Shown here: positions 26,239-34,666 of the stretch, in pieces
Layout: the number at the start of each line of letters is the position of its first letter
How positions within the stretch are numbered: position 1 is the first letter of the stretch
Assembly: GCA_014656015.1 (NCBI GenBank)
Contig: BNBP01000002.1
Location: 124,001 to 188,000 of the forward strand
Direction of reading: 5' to 3'
Origin: Streptomyces griseoaurantiacus
Lineage (GTDB): Bacteria; Actinomycetota; Actinomycetes; Streptomycetales; Streptomycetaceae
DNA: 64,000 nt
The notes under the pieces: model-generated
Told to the model about the DNA's origin: nothing
The model's database searches: none
The model's input: only the letters and a program-made list of their open reading frames with translations
Made by a program: the position numbers and the translations under genes

Positions 26239-27015
26239 TCAGCGGACCTCGGTGATCTCCGGTCCGCGCTGGAGCTGCCCCATGCCGCCGGAGAAGCGCG
26301 AGCCCTCCTCCTGCTGCACACCCTCGGGCACCATCTGGGCGTCGTTGGGCAGCTTGAGGACGATCGGGTCGCGGGGCGCCATCGGGCCCTCGCCGCGGAC
26401 CACGACCGTGTCCCGGAAGATCTGCTCGAGCAGTCCGGCCGCCTGCGGCTGCACCGCGCCCTGCCCGGAGATCACTCCCCGCAGGAACCAGCGGGGACCG
26501 TCCACGCCGACGAACCGCACGACCTGGAAGCCGCCGGTGCCGTCCGGGAGCTGCACGGGCACCTGGGCCCGCAGCTCCCAGCCGAGCGGGCCCTCGACCT
26601 CGTCGACGATGCCGCCCTGCTGCGTGATGCCGCCGGCGATCTCCTCGCGGACCTCGCCCCAGATGCCCTCGCGCTTCGGGGCGGCGAAGCCCTGGAGCTG
26701 GATGGCGCTGTCGCGCAGGACGACGGTGGCGGCGACGATCGCGTCACCGGCGACCTCGACCCGCAGTTCCATGCCGTCCACACCGGGCACGAACAGACCG
26801 CCGAGGTCGACCCGGCCCTCGGCGGGGTCACGCACCTCGGACTCGTCCCAGGGGCCGTCGGGCCGCGGTCCGGGGGCGAGCCGTACGCGCTCGCGCCCGC
26901 CCTCGGCCTGCTCGTCGTCCGCCTCGGTGTCGACGCCGTCGACGACCTGCTCGGCCTCGCCCGTCGCGTCCGCCACGTCGTCGGCGAACCCCTTCTTCTT
27001 GCGACGTCCGAACAC
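26239..27015 (-). CDS. DUF3710 domain protein
   Basis: A 258-residue actinobacterial protein of unknown role. It starts with a basic stretch (FGRRKKKG), then an acidic disordered segment to about residue 55, followed by the conserved domain with VDLGGLFVPGVDGMELRVE and PRWFLRGVISG. GTG 27015 follows GGAAGGA at 7 nt. It begins 1 nt after the dut stop, so it is co-transcribed and co-translated with dut. No enzyme motif is visible. Confidence 0.9.
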   Translation of the reverse strand: MFGRRKKKGFADDVADATGEAEQVVDGVDTEADDEQAEGGRERVRLAPGPRPDGPWDESEVRDPAEGRVDLGGLFVPGVDGMELRVEVAGDAIVAATVVLRDSAIQLQGFAAPKREGIWGEVREEIAGGITQQGGIVDEVEGPLGWELRAQVPVQLPDGTGGFQVVRFVGVDGPRWFLRGVISGQGAVQPQAAGLLEQIFRDTVVVRGEGPMAPRDPIVLKLPNDAQMVPEGVQQEEGSRFSGGMGQLQRGPEITEVR

Positions 27016-27016
27016 G

Positions 27017-27616
27017 TCACTGTCCTTCCCGGTCGGATACGACCGAAGCGTATCGATTCCCACCCGTTGTGCCGCCCACGGCGGCATGACCGCCGGTGGA
27101 CCCGAAGCCCCCCTCGGCCCGCGCCGAGCCGGGAAGTTCCGCGACCTCGCGGAAGCGGACCCTCTCGACCTGCTGGACGACCAATTGGGCAATCCGGTCG
27201 AAGCGCTCGAACCGCACGCTCTCGCGCGGGTCGAGATTCACCACGATCACCTTGATCTCCCCACGGTACCCGGCATCAACCGTCCCCGGGGCATTCACCA
27301 GAGCGACACCGCAGCGGGCGGCGAGGCCGGATCGCGGGTGCACGAAGGCCGCGTACCCCTCGGGGAGCGCGACAGACAACCCGGTGGGCAGGACGGCGCG
27401 TTCACCCGGTGCCAGCTCGCACTCCTCGGTGGTGCGCAGGTCGGCCCCCGCGTCGCCGGGGTGCGCGTACGCCGGAAGCGGTACGTCGGGGTCGACACGC
27501 CGGAGGAGCACCTCGAGCCCGCGGCCGGGGGCGCCGCTCGTGTCCTGCGGTGGCTGCGCGCCAGGCGGGCCCTGAGGGCCCCGCGCGCCCTGCGAACTTG
27601 GGGAAGTACCACTCAC
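27017..27616 (-). CDS. dut: Deoxyuridine 5'-triphosphate nucleotidohydrolase
   Basis: This trimeric dUTPase converts dUTP to dUMP, keeping uracil out of DNA and supplying dTMP synthesis. All five motifs are present: PGDAGADL, VHPRSGLAA, VNAPGTVDAGYRGE (with the catalytic Asp), RIAQLVVQQV and GFGSTGGH. At 199 residues it is longer than usual (about 150-160) because of a Gly/Pro/Ser-rich N-terminal extension of roughly 30 residues before the fold. GTG 27616 is the assumed start; a later start would shorten that tail. Confidence 0.95.
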   Translation of the reverse strand: MSGTSPSSQGARGPQGPPGAQPPQDTSGAPGRGLEVLLRRVDPDVPLPAYAHPGDAGADLRTTEECELAPGERAVLPTGLSVALPEGYAAFVHPRSGLAARCGVALVNAPGTVDAGYRGEIKVIVVNLDPRESVRFERFDRIAQLVVQQVERVRFREVAELPGSARAEGGFGSTGGHAAVGGTTGGNRYASVVSDREGQ

Positions 27617-27674
27617 AGGCGCAGACCTTACCCGCGCGTCGGCCCCGCCCCGACACCATGCCAAGCTTGGCCTC

Positions 27675-28133
27675 ATGCAGCCCTCCGCGCCCGCGTACGA
27701 AGAACGTCTCACCGCCCCCCGCTCCTGGTGGCTGATGTGCCTCCTGATGGGCCTCGCGGTGGCCCTGGTCCTGCTCCCCTTCGGCACCCTGCCGATGCTG
27801 GGCGGCCTCGTGGGCGGGACGGCGGTCTCGGCGGTGGTGGTGAGTGCGTACGGTTCCCCGCGCATCCGCGTGGTCGGCGACGCGCTGATCGCCGGCGAGG
27901 CCCGCATCCCGGTCGCCGCGCTGGGCGAGGCGGAGGTGCTGGACCCGGAGGAGGCGCAGGCCTGGCGCACGCGCAAGGCCGACACCCGGGCCTTCATGCT
28001 GCTGCGGGCCTACATCCGCACGGCCCTGCGGGTCCAGGTGACGGACCCCGAGGACCCCACCCCGTACCTCTACCTCTCCACCAGGGAGCCGGAGCGGCTG
28101 GCGGCCTCCCTCAAGGCCGCCCGGACGTCGTAG
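27675..28133 (+). CDS. DUF3093 membrane protein
   Basis: A 152-residue protein with two adjacent hydrophobic helices (WWLMCLLMGLAVALVLLPFG and LGGLVGGTAVSAVVVSAY) and a cytoplasmic or external beta-rich domain ending in YLYLSTREPERLAASLKAA. The family is actinobacterial and unstudied. It diverges from dut with a 58-bp gap that contains the perfect palindrome GCCAAGCTTGGC (27660-27671) next to its start. Confidence 0.9.
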   Translation: MQPSAPAYEERLTAPRSWWLMCLLMGLAVALVLLPFGTLPMLGGLVGGTAVSAVVVSAYGSPRIRVVGDALIAGEARIPVAALGEAEVLDPEEAQAWRTRKADTRAFMLLRAYIRTALRVQVTDPEDPTPYLYLSTREPERLAASLKAARTS

Positions 28134-28151
28134 TCCCCCGGCGCGGGGGGC

Positions 28152-29195
28152 TCACGCCTCGACGGCGGGCCAGTCGGTCCGCACCCGTCGCAGATCGGCG
28201 CGGACCCGCTTCGCGAGCCGTCTGGTCTCGCGGCGGTTCAGGGCCGCCCCCACCGCCGCCCCGATCAGGAACGGGATCAGGTTGGGCAGGTCCCGCACCA
28301 GCCTCTTGGTGATCTGCTGCCGCAGTTCCCGCTTCATCGGTCCCGCGAGCGCCGTGTTCAGCGTCGCCGGCTTCGTCACGTCGATGCCCCGCTCGCCGGA
28401 CCACGTCCGCAGATAGACCACGCTGCGCTGCGCCACCGTCCCGGGCGGCCGGACGCCGTACACCTCGTACAGCTCGGCGATCAGCTTCAGTTCGACGGCG
28501 GCGACGCCGGTGATCTCCGCGGCCAGTTCGGTGGGCATCGCCGGGGGCACCGGCATCATGGCGGCGGCGCCCACGCCTGCGCCGACCGTGGCGGTCGCGG
28601 CCGCCGCGCCGGTCACCAGCCGCTCCGCGATCTCCTCGGGTCCCAGCCCCGGGAACTGCCGGCGCAGGGTCGCGAGGTCGCGCACGGGCACGCGCGGGGC
28701 GATGTCGATGATGCGGTCGGCCAGGTGGGTCAGTCCCAGCCGGACCCCGTGGTCGCCCATGCGGACACCGGCCCGGACGCCGGTGCGCACGAGCCGCGCC
28801 GCCTCGGCCCGGCGCCGTTTCACGCGCGAGGGCTCGACGGGCGTGGGCGGTCCGCCCGCCGCGGGGGCGGGGAGCGCCTCGTCCGGGGACGCCGGAAGGG
28901 CCGTGTGCGCCGGAGAATCCGTGGGCGTCGGGGAGTCGGCGGATGCGGAGTGGTCCGTGGGCGCGGAGGAGTCCCAGGGCGCCGGAGGACGCGAGGGCAT
29001 GCCGTCCGACGCGAGCGAGGCCCCCCTGTCCCCCGGAGTGCCCTTCTCCCCGGGGTTTCCCGGGTGTTCCGGCACTCCGGGGCCCGAGGGGCCCCGCTCG
29101 TCGTCACGCACGCCGTGAGGGCCGTCTTGCGGCCCCGGGTCCGCCTCCGCCTTCCTGCGGAAGCGGCGCTTCCAGGGAGGGGTCGAGCCGGTCAC
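28152..29195 (-). CDS. Hypothetical protein with disordered N-terminus and Gly/Ala-rich core
   Basis: In this 347-residue protein the first 130 residues are low complexity, rich in Pro/Ser/Asp/Gly. The conserved part (about 135-345) has LTHLADRIIDIAPRVPVRDL, a Gly/Ala-rich hydrophobic stretch near 200-220, VAAVELKLIAELYEVYGVRPPG and LPNLIPFLIGAAVGAALNRRETRR. The last resembles EcsC-type proteins, but this is weak. It may be membrane-associated. It sits 13 nt upstream of DUF4193's stop, on the same strand. Confidence 0.7.
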   Translation of the reverse strand: MTGSTPPWKRRFRRKAEADPGPQDGPHGVRDDERGPSGPGVPEHPGNPGEKGTPGDRGASLASDGMPSRPPAPWDSSAPTDHSASADSPTPTDSPAHTALPASPDEALPAPAAGGPPTPVEPSRVKRRRAEAARLVRTGVRAGVRMGDHGVRLGLTHLADRIIDIAPRVPVRDLATLRRQFPGLGPEEIAERLVTGAAAATATVGAGVGAAAMMPVPPAMPTELAAEITGVAAVELKLIAELYEVYGVRPPGTVAQRSVVYLRTWSGERGIDVTKPATLNTALAGPMKRELRQQITKRLVRDLPNLIPFLIGAAVGAALNRRETRRLAKRVRADLRRVRTDWPAVEA

Positions 29196-29208
29196 GGCCG
29201 ACCCCGCC

Positions 29209-29505
29209 TCAGTCGCAGTCGCGGCAGATCGGCTGGCCGTTCTTCTCCCGGGCCAGCTGACTGCGGTGGTGCACCAGGAAGCAGCTCATGCAGGTGAACT
29301 CGTCCTGCTGCTTGGGCAGCACCCGGACGGCCAGCTCCTCATTGGAGAGGTCCGCTCCGGGCAGTTCCAGGCCTTCGGCGGCCTCGAACTCGTCGACGTC
29401 GACCGCGGAGGTCGACTTGTCGTTCCGCCGGGCCTTGAGTTCCTCCAGGCTGTCGGAATCGACATCGTCGTCGGTCTTGCGTGGGGTGTCGTAGTCGGTT
29501 GCCAT
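29209..29505 (-). CDS. DUF4193 small zinc-ribbon-like protein
   Basis: A 98-residue actinobacterial protein. The acidic N-terminal half is followed by CMSC, 17 residues, then CRDC near the C-terminus, a likely four-Cys zinc site. The function is not established; the shape suggests a protein- or RNA-polymerase-associated factor, but this is a guess. It has a long low-GC upstream region (see the next entry), implying dedicated regulation. Confidence 0.92.
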   Translation of the reverse strand: MATDYDTPRKTDDDVDSDSLEELKARRNDKSTSAVDVDEFEAAEGLELPGADLSNEELAVRVLPKQQDEFTCMSCFLVHHRSQLAREKNGQPICRDCD

Positions 29506-29910
29506 TTCGCTCTCCCCCTCTGGGTGTCTGCGGGTGTCTCCAGCGCACGTAACGCGTGAGAGGCCGGACTTGTGCCCGCCTCGAGGCGGAGATTTTGCCT
29601 CACATCAAGGTCTGTTACTCAATCGACACCCAACCGGAGTCCTCGAGAGTGATCGGGTTGGATGGCGAACCGGACCGTACACGGTCCACACGGTGCCCTC
29701 CAAAGGCGTCTCACCGTGTACTTCCCGTGATACCGGTGCCGGAAAACCCGTATTTTCCGGCTTTGTCGACGCCCAAATGATCACGCAGCGTAGACGGCCG
29801 GAAAAGCCCTCCTGTGATCGATCACACATGTGACGACCGGATGACCGGTTCGGAAATTACGCCCAAAGCGAAACAATTTCCGTACCGGCCGTGCGGGCGG
29901 CGACATGATC
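29506..29910. other. 405-bp intergenic region, locally low GC, with repeated motifs
   Basis: This gap between the cutS stop and the DUF4193 start holds several elements. The nonamer GCCGGAAAA occurs at 29738-29746 and 29797-29805, and inverted as TTTTCCGGC at 29753-29761; the first and the inverted copy form a perfect 9-bp hairpin. The palindrome TGTGATCGATCACA lies at 29813-29826. The probable cutS terminator is at 29845-29888. No ORF here has coding-like third positions. It most likely carries the DUF4193 promoter and its operators, or a small RNA. Confidence 0.6.
29845..29888 (-). terminator. Probable cutRS terminator
   Basis: CCGGTTCGGAAATT (29845-29858) pairs with AATTTCCGTACCGG (29875-29888), one mismatch in 14, loop of 16 nt, 22 bp downstream of the cutS stop. 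Confidence 0.65.
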
Positions 29911-31155
29911 TCAGATCGGCAGGGTGACGCGCATCACGAGACCGCCCCCTTCCCGCGGCCGGGCGGAGATGTGTCCGCCGTGCGCCCGGGCCACCGACCT
30001 CACGATCGACAGCCCGAGCCCCACCCCCTTGTCGCTGCCCGTGCGTTCGGTGCGGAGCCTTCTGAAGGGCTCGAAGAGGTTGTCGATCTCGTAGGCCGGC
30101 ACGACCGGCCCGGTGTTGGACACCACGAGCACCGCCTGCCCGTGCTGCACCTCGGTGGTGACCTCCACCCAGCCGCCCTCCGGCACGTTGTAGCGCGCGG
30201 CGTTCTGGACCAGGTTCAGGGCGATCCGCTCCAGCAGGACGCCGTTGCCCTGGACCACCGCCGGGGCGCGGGTGCTGCGGATCTCCACGCCCTTGGCCTC
30301 GGCCTCGGCGTGCACCTGGTCGATCGCCTGGGCGGCGACCTCGGCGAGGTCGACGGGCTTGCGCTCGACGATCTGGTTGTCGCTGCGGGCGAGCAGCAGC
30401 AGGCCCTCCACGAGCTGCTCGCTGCGCTCGTTGGTGGCCAGCAGGGTCTTGCCGAGCTGCTGGAGCTCCACCGGCGCACCCGGGTCCGAGAGGTGCACCT
30501 CCAGGAGCGTGCGGTTGATCGCCAGCGGCGTGCGCAGCTCGTGCGAGGCGTTGCCGACGAACCGCTGCTGGGCGGTGAAGGCCCGCTGGAGCCGTTCCAG
30601 CATGTCGTCGAAGGTGTCGGCGAGCTCCTTGAGCTCGTCGTCCGGGCCGTCCAGTTCGATGCGCCGGGACAGGTCCGAGCCGGCCACCGCGCGGGCGGTG
30701 CGGGTGATCCGGCCGAGCGGCGAGAGCACCCGGCCCGCCATGGCGTAGCCGAAGGCGAACGCGATCACGGCGAGGCCGAGCAGCGCGAGCAGCGAGCGGC
30801 TGAGCAGGTGGTCGAGGGCCACCTGGCGCTGGTGGTCGGTGCACGCGCTGATCGCGTCGTTGAACTCGGTCAGCGACAGCTTGTTGTTGACGCCGGGGCA
30901 GTCGTTGCTCGTGACCTTGAGGTCGTTGAACTCGACGATCTTGAACAGCGGTTCACTGCCGGTGCGCAGCGCCTGGGCGGCGAGCAGATAGATGATCGAC
31001 AGCAGCAGGATGCCGGCGATCAGGAACATGCCGCCGTAGAGCAGCGTGAGCCGTATGCGAATGGTCGGGCGCAGCCAGGGGAAGGGGGGTTCCGGCCGGT
31101 TGGGGTCCCAGGTGGGCTTCGGGGGCGCCGCGGGGGGCGCCGGCGTGGCGGCCAC
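29911..31155 (-). CDS. cutS: CutS-type sensor histidine kinase
   Basis: The 414-residue kinase has a Pro-rich cytoplasmic N-terminus, a transmembrane helix at about 38-60, a short external loop (61-120), and a second helix at 121-142. HAMP, HisKA (His205 in NASHELRTPL) and HATPase (GVGLGLSIV) follow. The external loop contains exactly two Cys, 86 and 105, which could form a redox-sensitive disulfide. CutRS is conserved in Streptomyces and affects antibiotic production and, by more recent work as I recall it, secreted-protein quality control. GTG 31155 lies 4 nt after the cutR stop. Confidence 0.92.
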   Translation of the reverse strand: MAATPAPPAAPPKPTWDPNRPEPPFPWLRPTIRIRLTLLYGGMFLIAGILLLSIIYLLAAQALRTGSEPLFKIVEFNDLKVTSNDCPGVNNKLSLTEFNDAISACTDHQRQVALDHLLSRSLLALLGLAVIAFAFGYAMAGRVLSPLGRITRTARAVAGSDLSRRIELDGPDDELKELADTFDDMLERLQRAFTAQQRFVGNASHELRTPLAINRTLLEVHLSDPGAPVELQQLGKTLLATNERSEQLVEGLLLLARSDNQIVERKPVDLAEVAAQAIDQVHAEAEAKGVEIRSTRAPAVVQGNGVLLERIALNLVQNAARYNVPEGGWVEVTTEVQHGQAVLVVSNTGPVVPAYEIDNLFEPFRRLRTERTGSDKGVGLGLSIVRSVARAHGGHISARPREGGGLVMRVTLPI

Positions 31156-31159
31156 GCGC

Positions 31160-31813
31160 TCAGATCCGGTAGCCGGAGCCGGGCACGGTGACGATCACCG
31201 GGGGCTCGCCGAGCTTGCGGCGCAGGGTCATGACGGTCACCCGGACCACGTTGGTGAAGGGGTCGGTGTTCTCGTCCCAGGCCTTCTCCAGGAGCTGCTC
31301 GGCGGAGACGACGGCCCCCTCGCTGCGCATGAGGACCTCGAGCACGGCGAACTCCTTGGGGGCGAGCTGCACCTCCCGGCCGTCCCGGAAGACCTCGCGG
31401 CGGTTGGGGTCGAGCTTGATCCCGGCGCGCTCCAGGACGGGCGGCAGCGGCACGCTGGTGCGCCGGCCCAGCGCGCGCACGCGGGCGATGAGCTCGCTGA
31501 ACGCGAAGGGCTTGGGCAGGTAGTCGTCGGCGCCGATCTCCAGGCCCTCGACGCGGTCGCTGACGTCGCCGGAGGCCGTGAGCATCAGCACCCGGGTGGG
31601 CATGCCGAGCTCGACGATCCGGCGGCACACGTCGTCGCCGTGCACGAGGGGGAGGTCCCGGTCGAGGACGACCACGTCGTAGTCGTTGACGCCGATGCGC
31701 TCCAGGGCGGCCGCGCCGTCGTACACGACGTCGACGGCCATGGCCTCCCGGCGCAGTCCGGTGGCCACCGCATCGGCGAGCAGTTGCTCGTCCTCGACGA
31801 CGAGTACGCGCAC
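31160..31813 (-). CDS. cutR: CutR-type response regulator
   Basis: The OmpR-family regulator of 217 residues starts with VRVLVVEDEQ. Asp51 in VVVLDRDLPL is the phosphorylation site, Lys lies in LPKPFA, and the winged-helix domain ends in VTVMTLRRKLGEPPVIVTVPGSGYRI. GTG 31813 is preceded by GGAAGGA at 8 nt, which settles the start despite a long open upstream frame. First gene of cutRS. A direct repeat at 31915-31934 upstream is a candidate autoregulatory site. Confidence 0.94.
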   Translation of the reverse strand: MRVLVVEDEQLLADAVATGLRREAMAVDVVYDGAAALERIGVNDYDVVVLDRDLPLVHGDDVCRRIVELGMPTRVLMLTASGDVSDRVEGLEIGADDYLPKPFAFSELIARVRALGRRTSVPLPPVLERAGIKLDPNRREVFRDGREVQLAPKEFAVLEVLMRSEGAVVSAEQLLEKAWDENTDPFTNVVRVTVMTLRRKLGEPPVIVTVPGSGYRI

Positions 31814-32255
31814 GTCGTTCGTCCTTCCCTCGTTCCTGTCCACGCGGCCCACAGCGGGGGCACGCGGGCAGGGGTCCGTTCGTGGATGAGAGCTCCATCC
31901 TGCCCTTTTCGGCCATAAGTCGGCTGTAAGACGGCCGGACGGACGGCCCGGAAGGGGCCCGTGCGCGTGGAGGACGTCCGGTGGGGCCGGGGGTGCGCGG
32001 AAAATCTTCTCCGCCGAGGTTTCCCCGCGATGCGGCATGGGGAGGACGGCTTTACACCCCGCGATCACGCTCTGCTTGGGCACGCCACTCCCGTGTGGCG
32101 GGCCGGCGGCCGCTTTTGCGCAGAGCGGACGTGGGTGTCCGGCACCGTCGCCGCCCGGCGGGAGTGCGCCGGGCATCCGCCGGAGCCGTGATCGTCCCTT
32201 CCGAAGGGCACCCCCCGGTGCCACCGACCCACGACCCAGGACGAGGGGGCGCAGC
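31814..32255. other. 442-bp divergent region between cutR and the 57-residue gene
   Basis: It contains the direct repeat ATAAGTCGG / GTAAGACGG (below) about 100 bp upstream of cutR. The remainder must contain promoters of both directions. Short open frames here lack coding-type composition, so I call none. Confidence 0.5.
31915..31934. promoter_or_regulatory. Candidate OmpR-type (CutR?) operator
   Basis: TAAGTCGG at 31916-31923 and TAAGACGG at 31927-31934 repeat with an 11-bp period, the spacing bound by tandem OmpR-family dimers. The location upstream of cutR suggests autoregulation. Confidence 0.5.
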
Positions 32256-32429
32256 ATGGACGCATTCACCGCAGGACTTCTGCAGCGCATAAGGACGACC
32301 GAGTCCGACCTGACGCGGGCACGCGAGACCGGCGACGACTTCCTCGTGGAGGTCGAGGAGTCGGAGCTCGACGATCTCCGTCGTCTGGCCGCCGAGCACG
32401 GCGTCGAGGTAGGCGTGACCCACGTCTGA
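32256..32429 (+). CDS. 57-residue conserved small protein
   Basis: ATG 32256 follows GAGGGGG at a suitable distance. The product, from MDAFTAGLLQRIRT to GVEVGVTHV, is a single amphipathic helical hairpin rich in Glu, Asp and Arg, and has clean coding third positions. No motif or function is recognised. It stands alone and is closed by a strong hairpin at 32491. Its acidic coiled-coil-like nature suggests a protein-binding role (inference). Confidence 0.75.
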   Translation: MDAFTAGLLQRIRTTESDLTRARETGDDFLVEVEESELDDLRRLAAEHGVEVGVTHV

Positions 32430-32490
32430 ACCATCCGCGTACGGCATTTCGAGCCCTGCTCCCGCCGTACCCCGCGCACGTCATGCGCAA

Positions 32491-32525
32491 CGGGGCCCCG
32501 GTCGATCGATCCGACCGGGGCCCCG
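32491..32525. terminator. Bidirectional terminator
   Basis: CGGGGCCCCGGTCG (32491-32504) pairs perfectly with CGACCGGGGCCCCG (32512-32525), 7-nt loop, between the small gene and the convergent phosphatase gene. Confidence 0.8.
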
Positions 32526-32570
32526 CCGCGTGTTCTCCGCGCTCTTCTCCCCTGCCCGCGGGCGGCCGGG

Positions 32571-33410
32571 TCAGTCGTGCCAGGCGCCCAGGGCCTCCAG
32601 GCGGGCCTGGAGCGGCTCGAAGAGGCCGGGGGGTGCCGCGAGCGTCAGCTCGGGCGACACGGGCTCTCCGGGGCGGCCGCCGGTCAGCGCGCCCGCCTCC
32701 CGGGCGACGAGGTCGCCGGCCGCGTAGTCCCAGGGGTGCAGTCCGCGCTCGTAGTAGGCGTCGAGCCGGCCCAGCGCCACGTCGCACAGGTCGATCGCGG
32801 CCGAGCCGCCGCGCCGGATGTCACGTACCTCGGGCACCAGGTGACGGATGACCTCGGCCTGCCGGGCCCGGCGCTCGGCGAGGTAGCCGAAGCCGGTGCC
32901 GACGAGGGCCTGGGCGAACTCCGGGGCGGGCCGCACCCGGGTGGGGCGCTCGTTGACGTGGGCGCCCTCCCCCAGGACCGCGCGGTAGGTCTCGCCGCGC
33001 ATCGGCGCGTACACGACGCCCACCACGGTCTCCCCGTCCAGCCGGGCGGCGATGGACACCGCCCAGCTCGGCAGTCCGTACAGGTAGTTGACGGTGCCGT
33101 CGAGAGGGTCGATGACCCACTGGACGCCACTGGTGCCCTCGACGCTGGCGCCCTCCTCGCCGAGGACCCCGTCCTCGGGCCGCGCCTCGGCGAGCAGGCC
33201 GGTGATCAGCTTCTCGGAGGCGATGTCCATCTCGGTGACGACGTCGACGGCGCTGGACTTGGTCGCGGCCACCGCGAGGTCCTCGGGCCGGCCGTCGCGC
33301 AGGAAGGTTCCGGCGCGGTCGGCGGCGTCGAGGGCGATCCGCAGCAGTTCGCCCTTCAGTGCGGTCCGTTCCGGCCGCTCGGTCAGGGGGTTGTGGTCCG
33401 GCTGGTTCAC
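32571..33410 (-). CDS. Inositol-monophosphatase-family phosphatase
   Basis: A 279-residue Mg2+/Li+-sensitive sugar phosphatase. Metal-binding motifs are LGEEGAS, WVIDPLDGTVNY and HPWDYAAG (with the final Asp). It may hydrolyse inositol-1-phosphate or a related sugar phosphate for phosphoinositide or mycothiol synthesis. GAGGAGCGGC precedes GTG 33410. It is 8 nt downstream of hemH in the same operon. The location next to dut/DUF4193-type genes is shared with suhB of mycobacteria. Confidence 0.9.
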   Translation of the reverse strand: MNQPDHNPLTERPERTALKGELLRIALDAADRAGTFLRDGRPEDLAVAATKSSAVDVVTEMDIASEKLITGLLAEARPEDGVLGEEGASVEGTSGVQWVIDPLDGTVNYLYGLPSWAVSIAARLDGETVVGVVYAPMRGETYRAVLGEGAHVNERPTRVRPAPEFAQALVGTGFGYLAERRARQAEVIRHLVPEVRDIRRGGSAAIDLCDVALGRLDAYYERGLHPWDYAAGDLVAREAGALTGGRPGEPVSPELTLAAPPGLFEPLQARLEALGAWHD

Positions 33411-33418
33411 GCCGCTCC

Positions 33419-34546
33419 TCACGCGTAGGGGCTGTCGGCGCCCGCGGCGGCGGGCTTGGGGGCACGGGCGGGGCAGCAGCCGACCGGGCAGACGTCGTGG
33501 CTCGCGCCGAGCGCGCCGAGGGCGCAGGGGGCGACCTTCTTCCCGCGCTCGGCGGCGGCACGCTCGGTCACCAGGTCCCGCACGGCGGCGGCGAAGCGCG
33601 GGTCGGCGCCGACGGTGGCGGAGCGGCGCACCGGCAGGCCCAGTTCCTCCGCCTTGGCCTTCGCCTCGGTGTCGAGGTCGTAGAGGACCTCCATGTGGTC
33701 CGAGACGAACCCGATGGGAGCCATCACGACGGCCGGGACGCCCTGGCCGTGCAGTTCCTCCAGGTGGTCGCAGATGTCGGGCTCCAGCCACGGGATGTGC
33801 GGGGCGCCGGAGCGCGACTGGTAGACCAGCCGCCACGGATGGTCGACGCCGGTCCGCTCCCGGACGGCCTCGGCGATCAGCCGGGCCACGTCGAGGTGCT
33901 GGCGCACGTAGGCCCCGCCGTCCCCGTGCTGCCCGGCGGGGCCCGAGGTGTCGGCGGCCGTCTCGGGGATGGAGTGAGTGCTGAACGCGAGGTGGGCGCC
34001 CTCGCGCACGTCCTCGGGGAGGTCGGCGAGCGACTCCAGTACGCCCTCGATCATGGGCTCGACGAAGCCGGGGTGGTTGAAGTAGTGCCGCAGCTTGTCG
34101 ATCCTCGGCAGCTCCCGTCCTTCCGCCTCCAGGGTGGCCAGCGCCTCGGCGAGGTTCTCGCGGTACTGGCGGCAGCCGGAGTAGGAGGCGTAGGCGCTGG
34201 TGGCCAGGACCAGGATGCGGCGGCGGCCGTCGGCGACCATCTCGCGCAGGGTGTCCGTCAGGTAGGGCGCCCAGTTGCGGTTGCCCCAGTAGACGGGGAG
34301 GTCGAGGCCGTGCGCGGCGAAGTCCTCGCGCAGGGCGTCGAGCAACGCGCGGTTCTGGGCGTTGATGGGGCTCACGCCGCCGAAGAGGAAGTAGTGCTGC
34401 CCCACCTCCTTCAGACGCTCCTTGGGGATGCCGCGGCCACGGGTCACGTTCTCCAGGAACGGAACGACGTCGTCCGGGCCCTCGGGGCCGCCGAACGAGA
34501 GGAGCAGAAGGGCGTCGTAAGGGGCGGGATCGAGTACGTCGGGCAT
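33419..34546 (-). CDS. hemH: Ferrochelatase (coproporphyrin ferrochelatase type)
   Basis: The 375-residue enzyme inserts Fe2+ into a porphyrin. In actinobacteria the substrate is coproporphyrin III, one step before coproheme decarboxylation. Family features include [17 protein letters not shown] at the N-terminus, [11 protein letters not shown] and [19 protein letters not shown] with the metal-facing residues. The C-terminus has clustered Cys ([16 protein letters not shown]), consistent with the [2Fe-2S] cluster known in some actinobacterial ferrochelatases. First gene of an operon with the phosphatase. It diverges from an MFS gene across a candidate iron box. Confidence 0.95.
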   Translation of the reverse strand: MPDVLDPAPYDALLLLSFGGPEGPDDVVPFLENVTRGRGIPKERLKEVGQHYFLFGGVSPINAQNRALLDALREDFAAHGLDLPVYWGNRNWAPYLTDTLREMVADGRRRILVLATSAYASYSGCRQYRENLAEALATLEAEGRELPRIDKLRHYFNHPGFVEPMIEGVLESLADLPEDVREGAHLAFSTHSIPETAADTSGPAGQHGDGGAYVRQHLDVARLIAEAVRERTGVDHPWRLVYQSRSGAPHIPWLEPDICDHLEELHGQGVPAVVMAPIGFVSDHMEVLYDLDTEAKAKAEELGLPVRRSATVGADPRFAAAVRDLVTERAAAERGKKVAPCALGALGASHDVCPVGCCPARAPKPAAAGADSPYA

Positions 34547-34589
34547 GTCTTCGATCCTCCCACGGGGTACCGCGCGGCGAGGACCCGCG

Positions 34590-34608
34590 TACAGTAAGGC
34601 TCCCCTAA
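34590..34608. promoter_or_regulatory. Candidate DmdR/IdeR iron box
   Basis: TACAGTAAGGCTCCCCTAA matches 13 of 19 positions of the remembered iron box TTAGGTTAGGCTAACCTAA, and GTAAGGCTCCCCTAA has two mismatches to GTTAGGCTCACCTAA. It lies between hemH and the MFS gene, 58 bp before the MFS start. Confidence 0.55.
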
Positions 34609-34666
34609 GTCGTAAGGCACGTCCCCCGCTTCACGCCTTACCGCGCGTTTCTCCGGAGAGCCCCCC

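Noticed and set aside
27660..27671. GCCAAGCTTGGC palindrome before DUF3093 as an operator
   Set aside because: A 12-bp palindrome can arise by chance in this composition and there is no second copy; only noted in the gene entry.
29813..29826. CRP-like palindrome TGTGATCGATCACA
   Set aside because: The CRP consensus spaces the half-sites by six bases, here by four; kept only as an unexplained palindrome.
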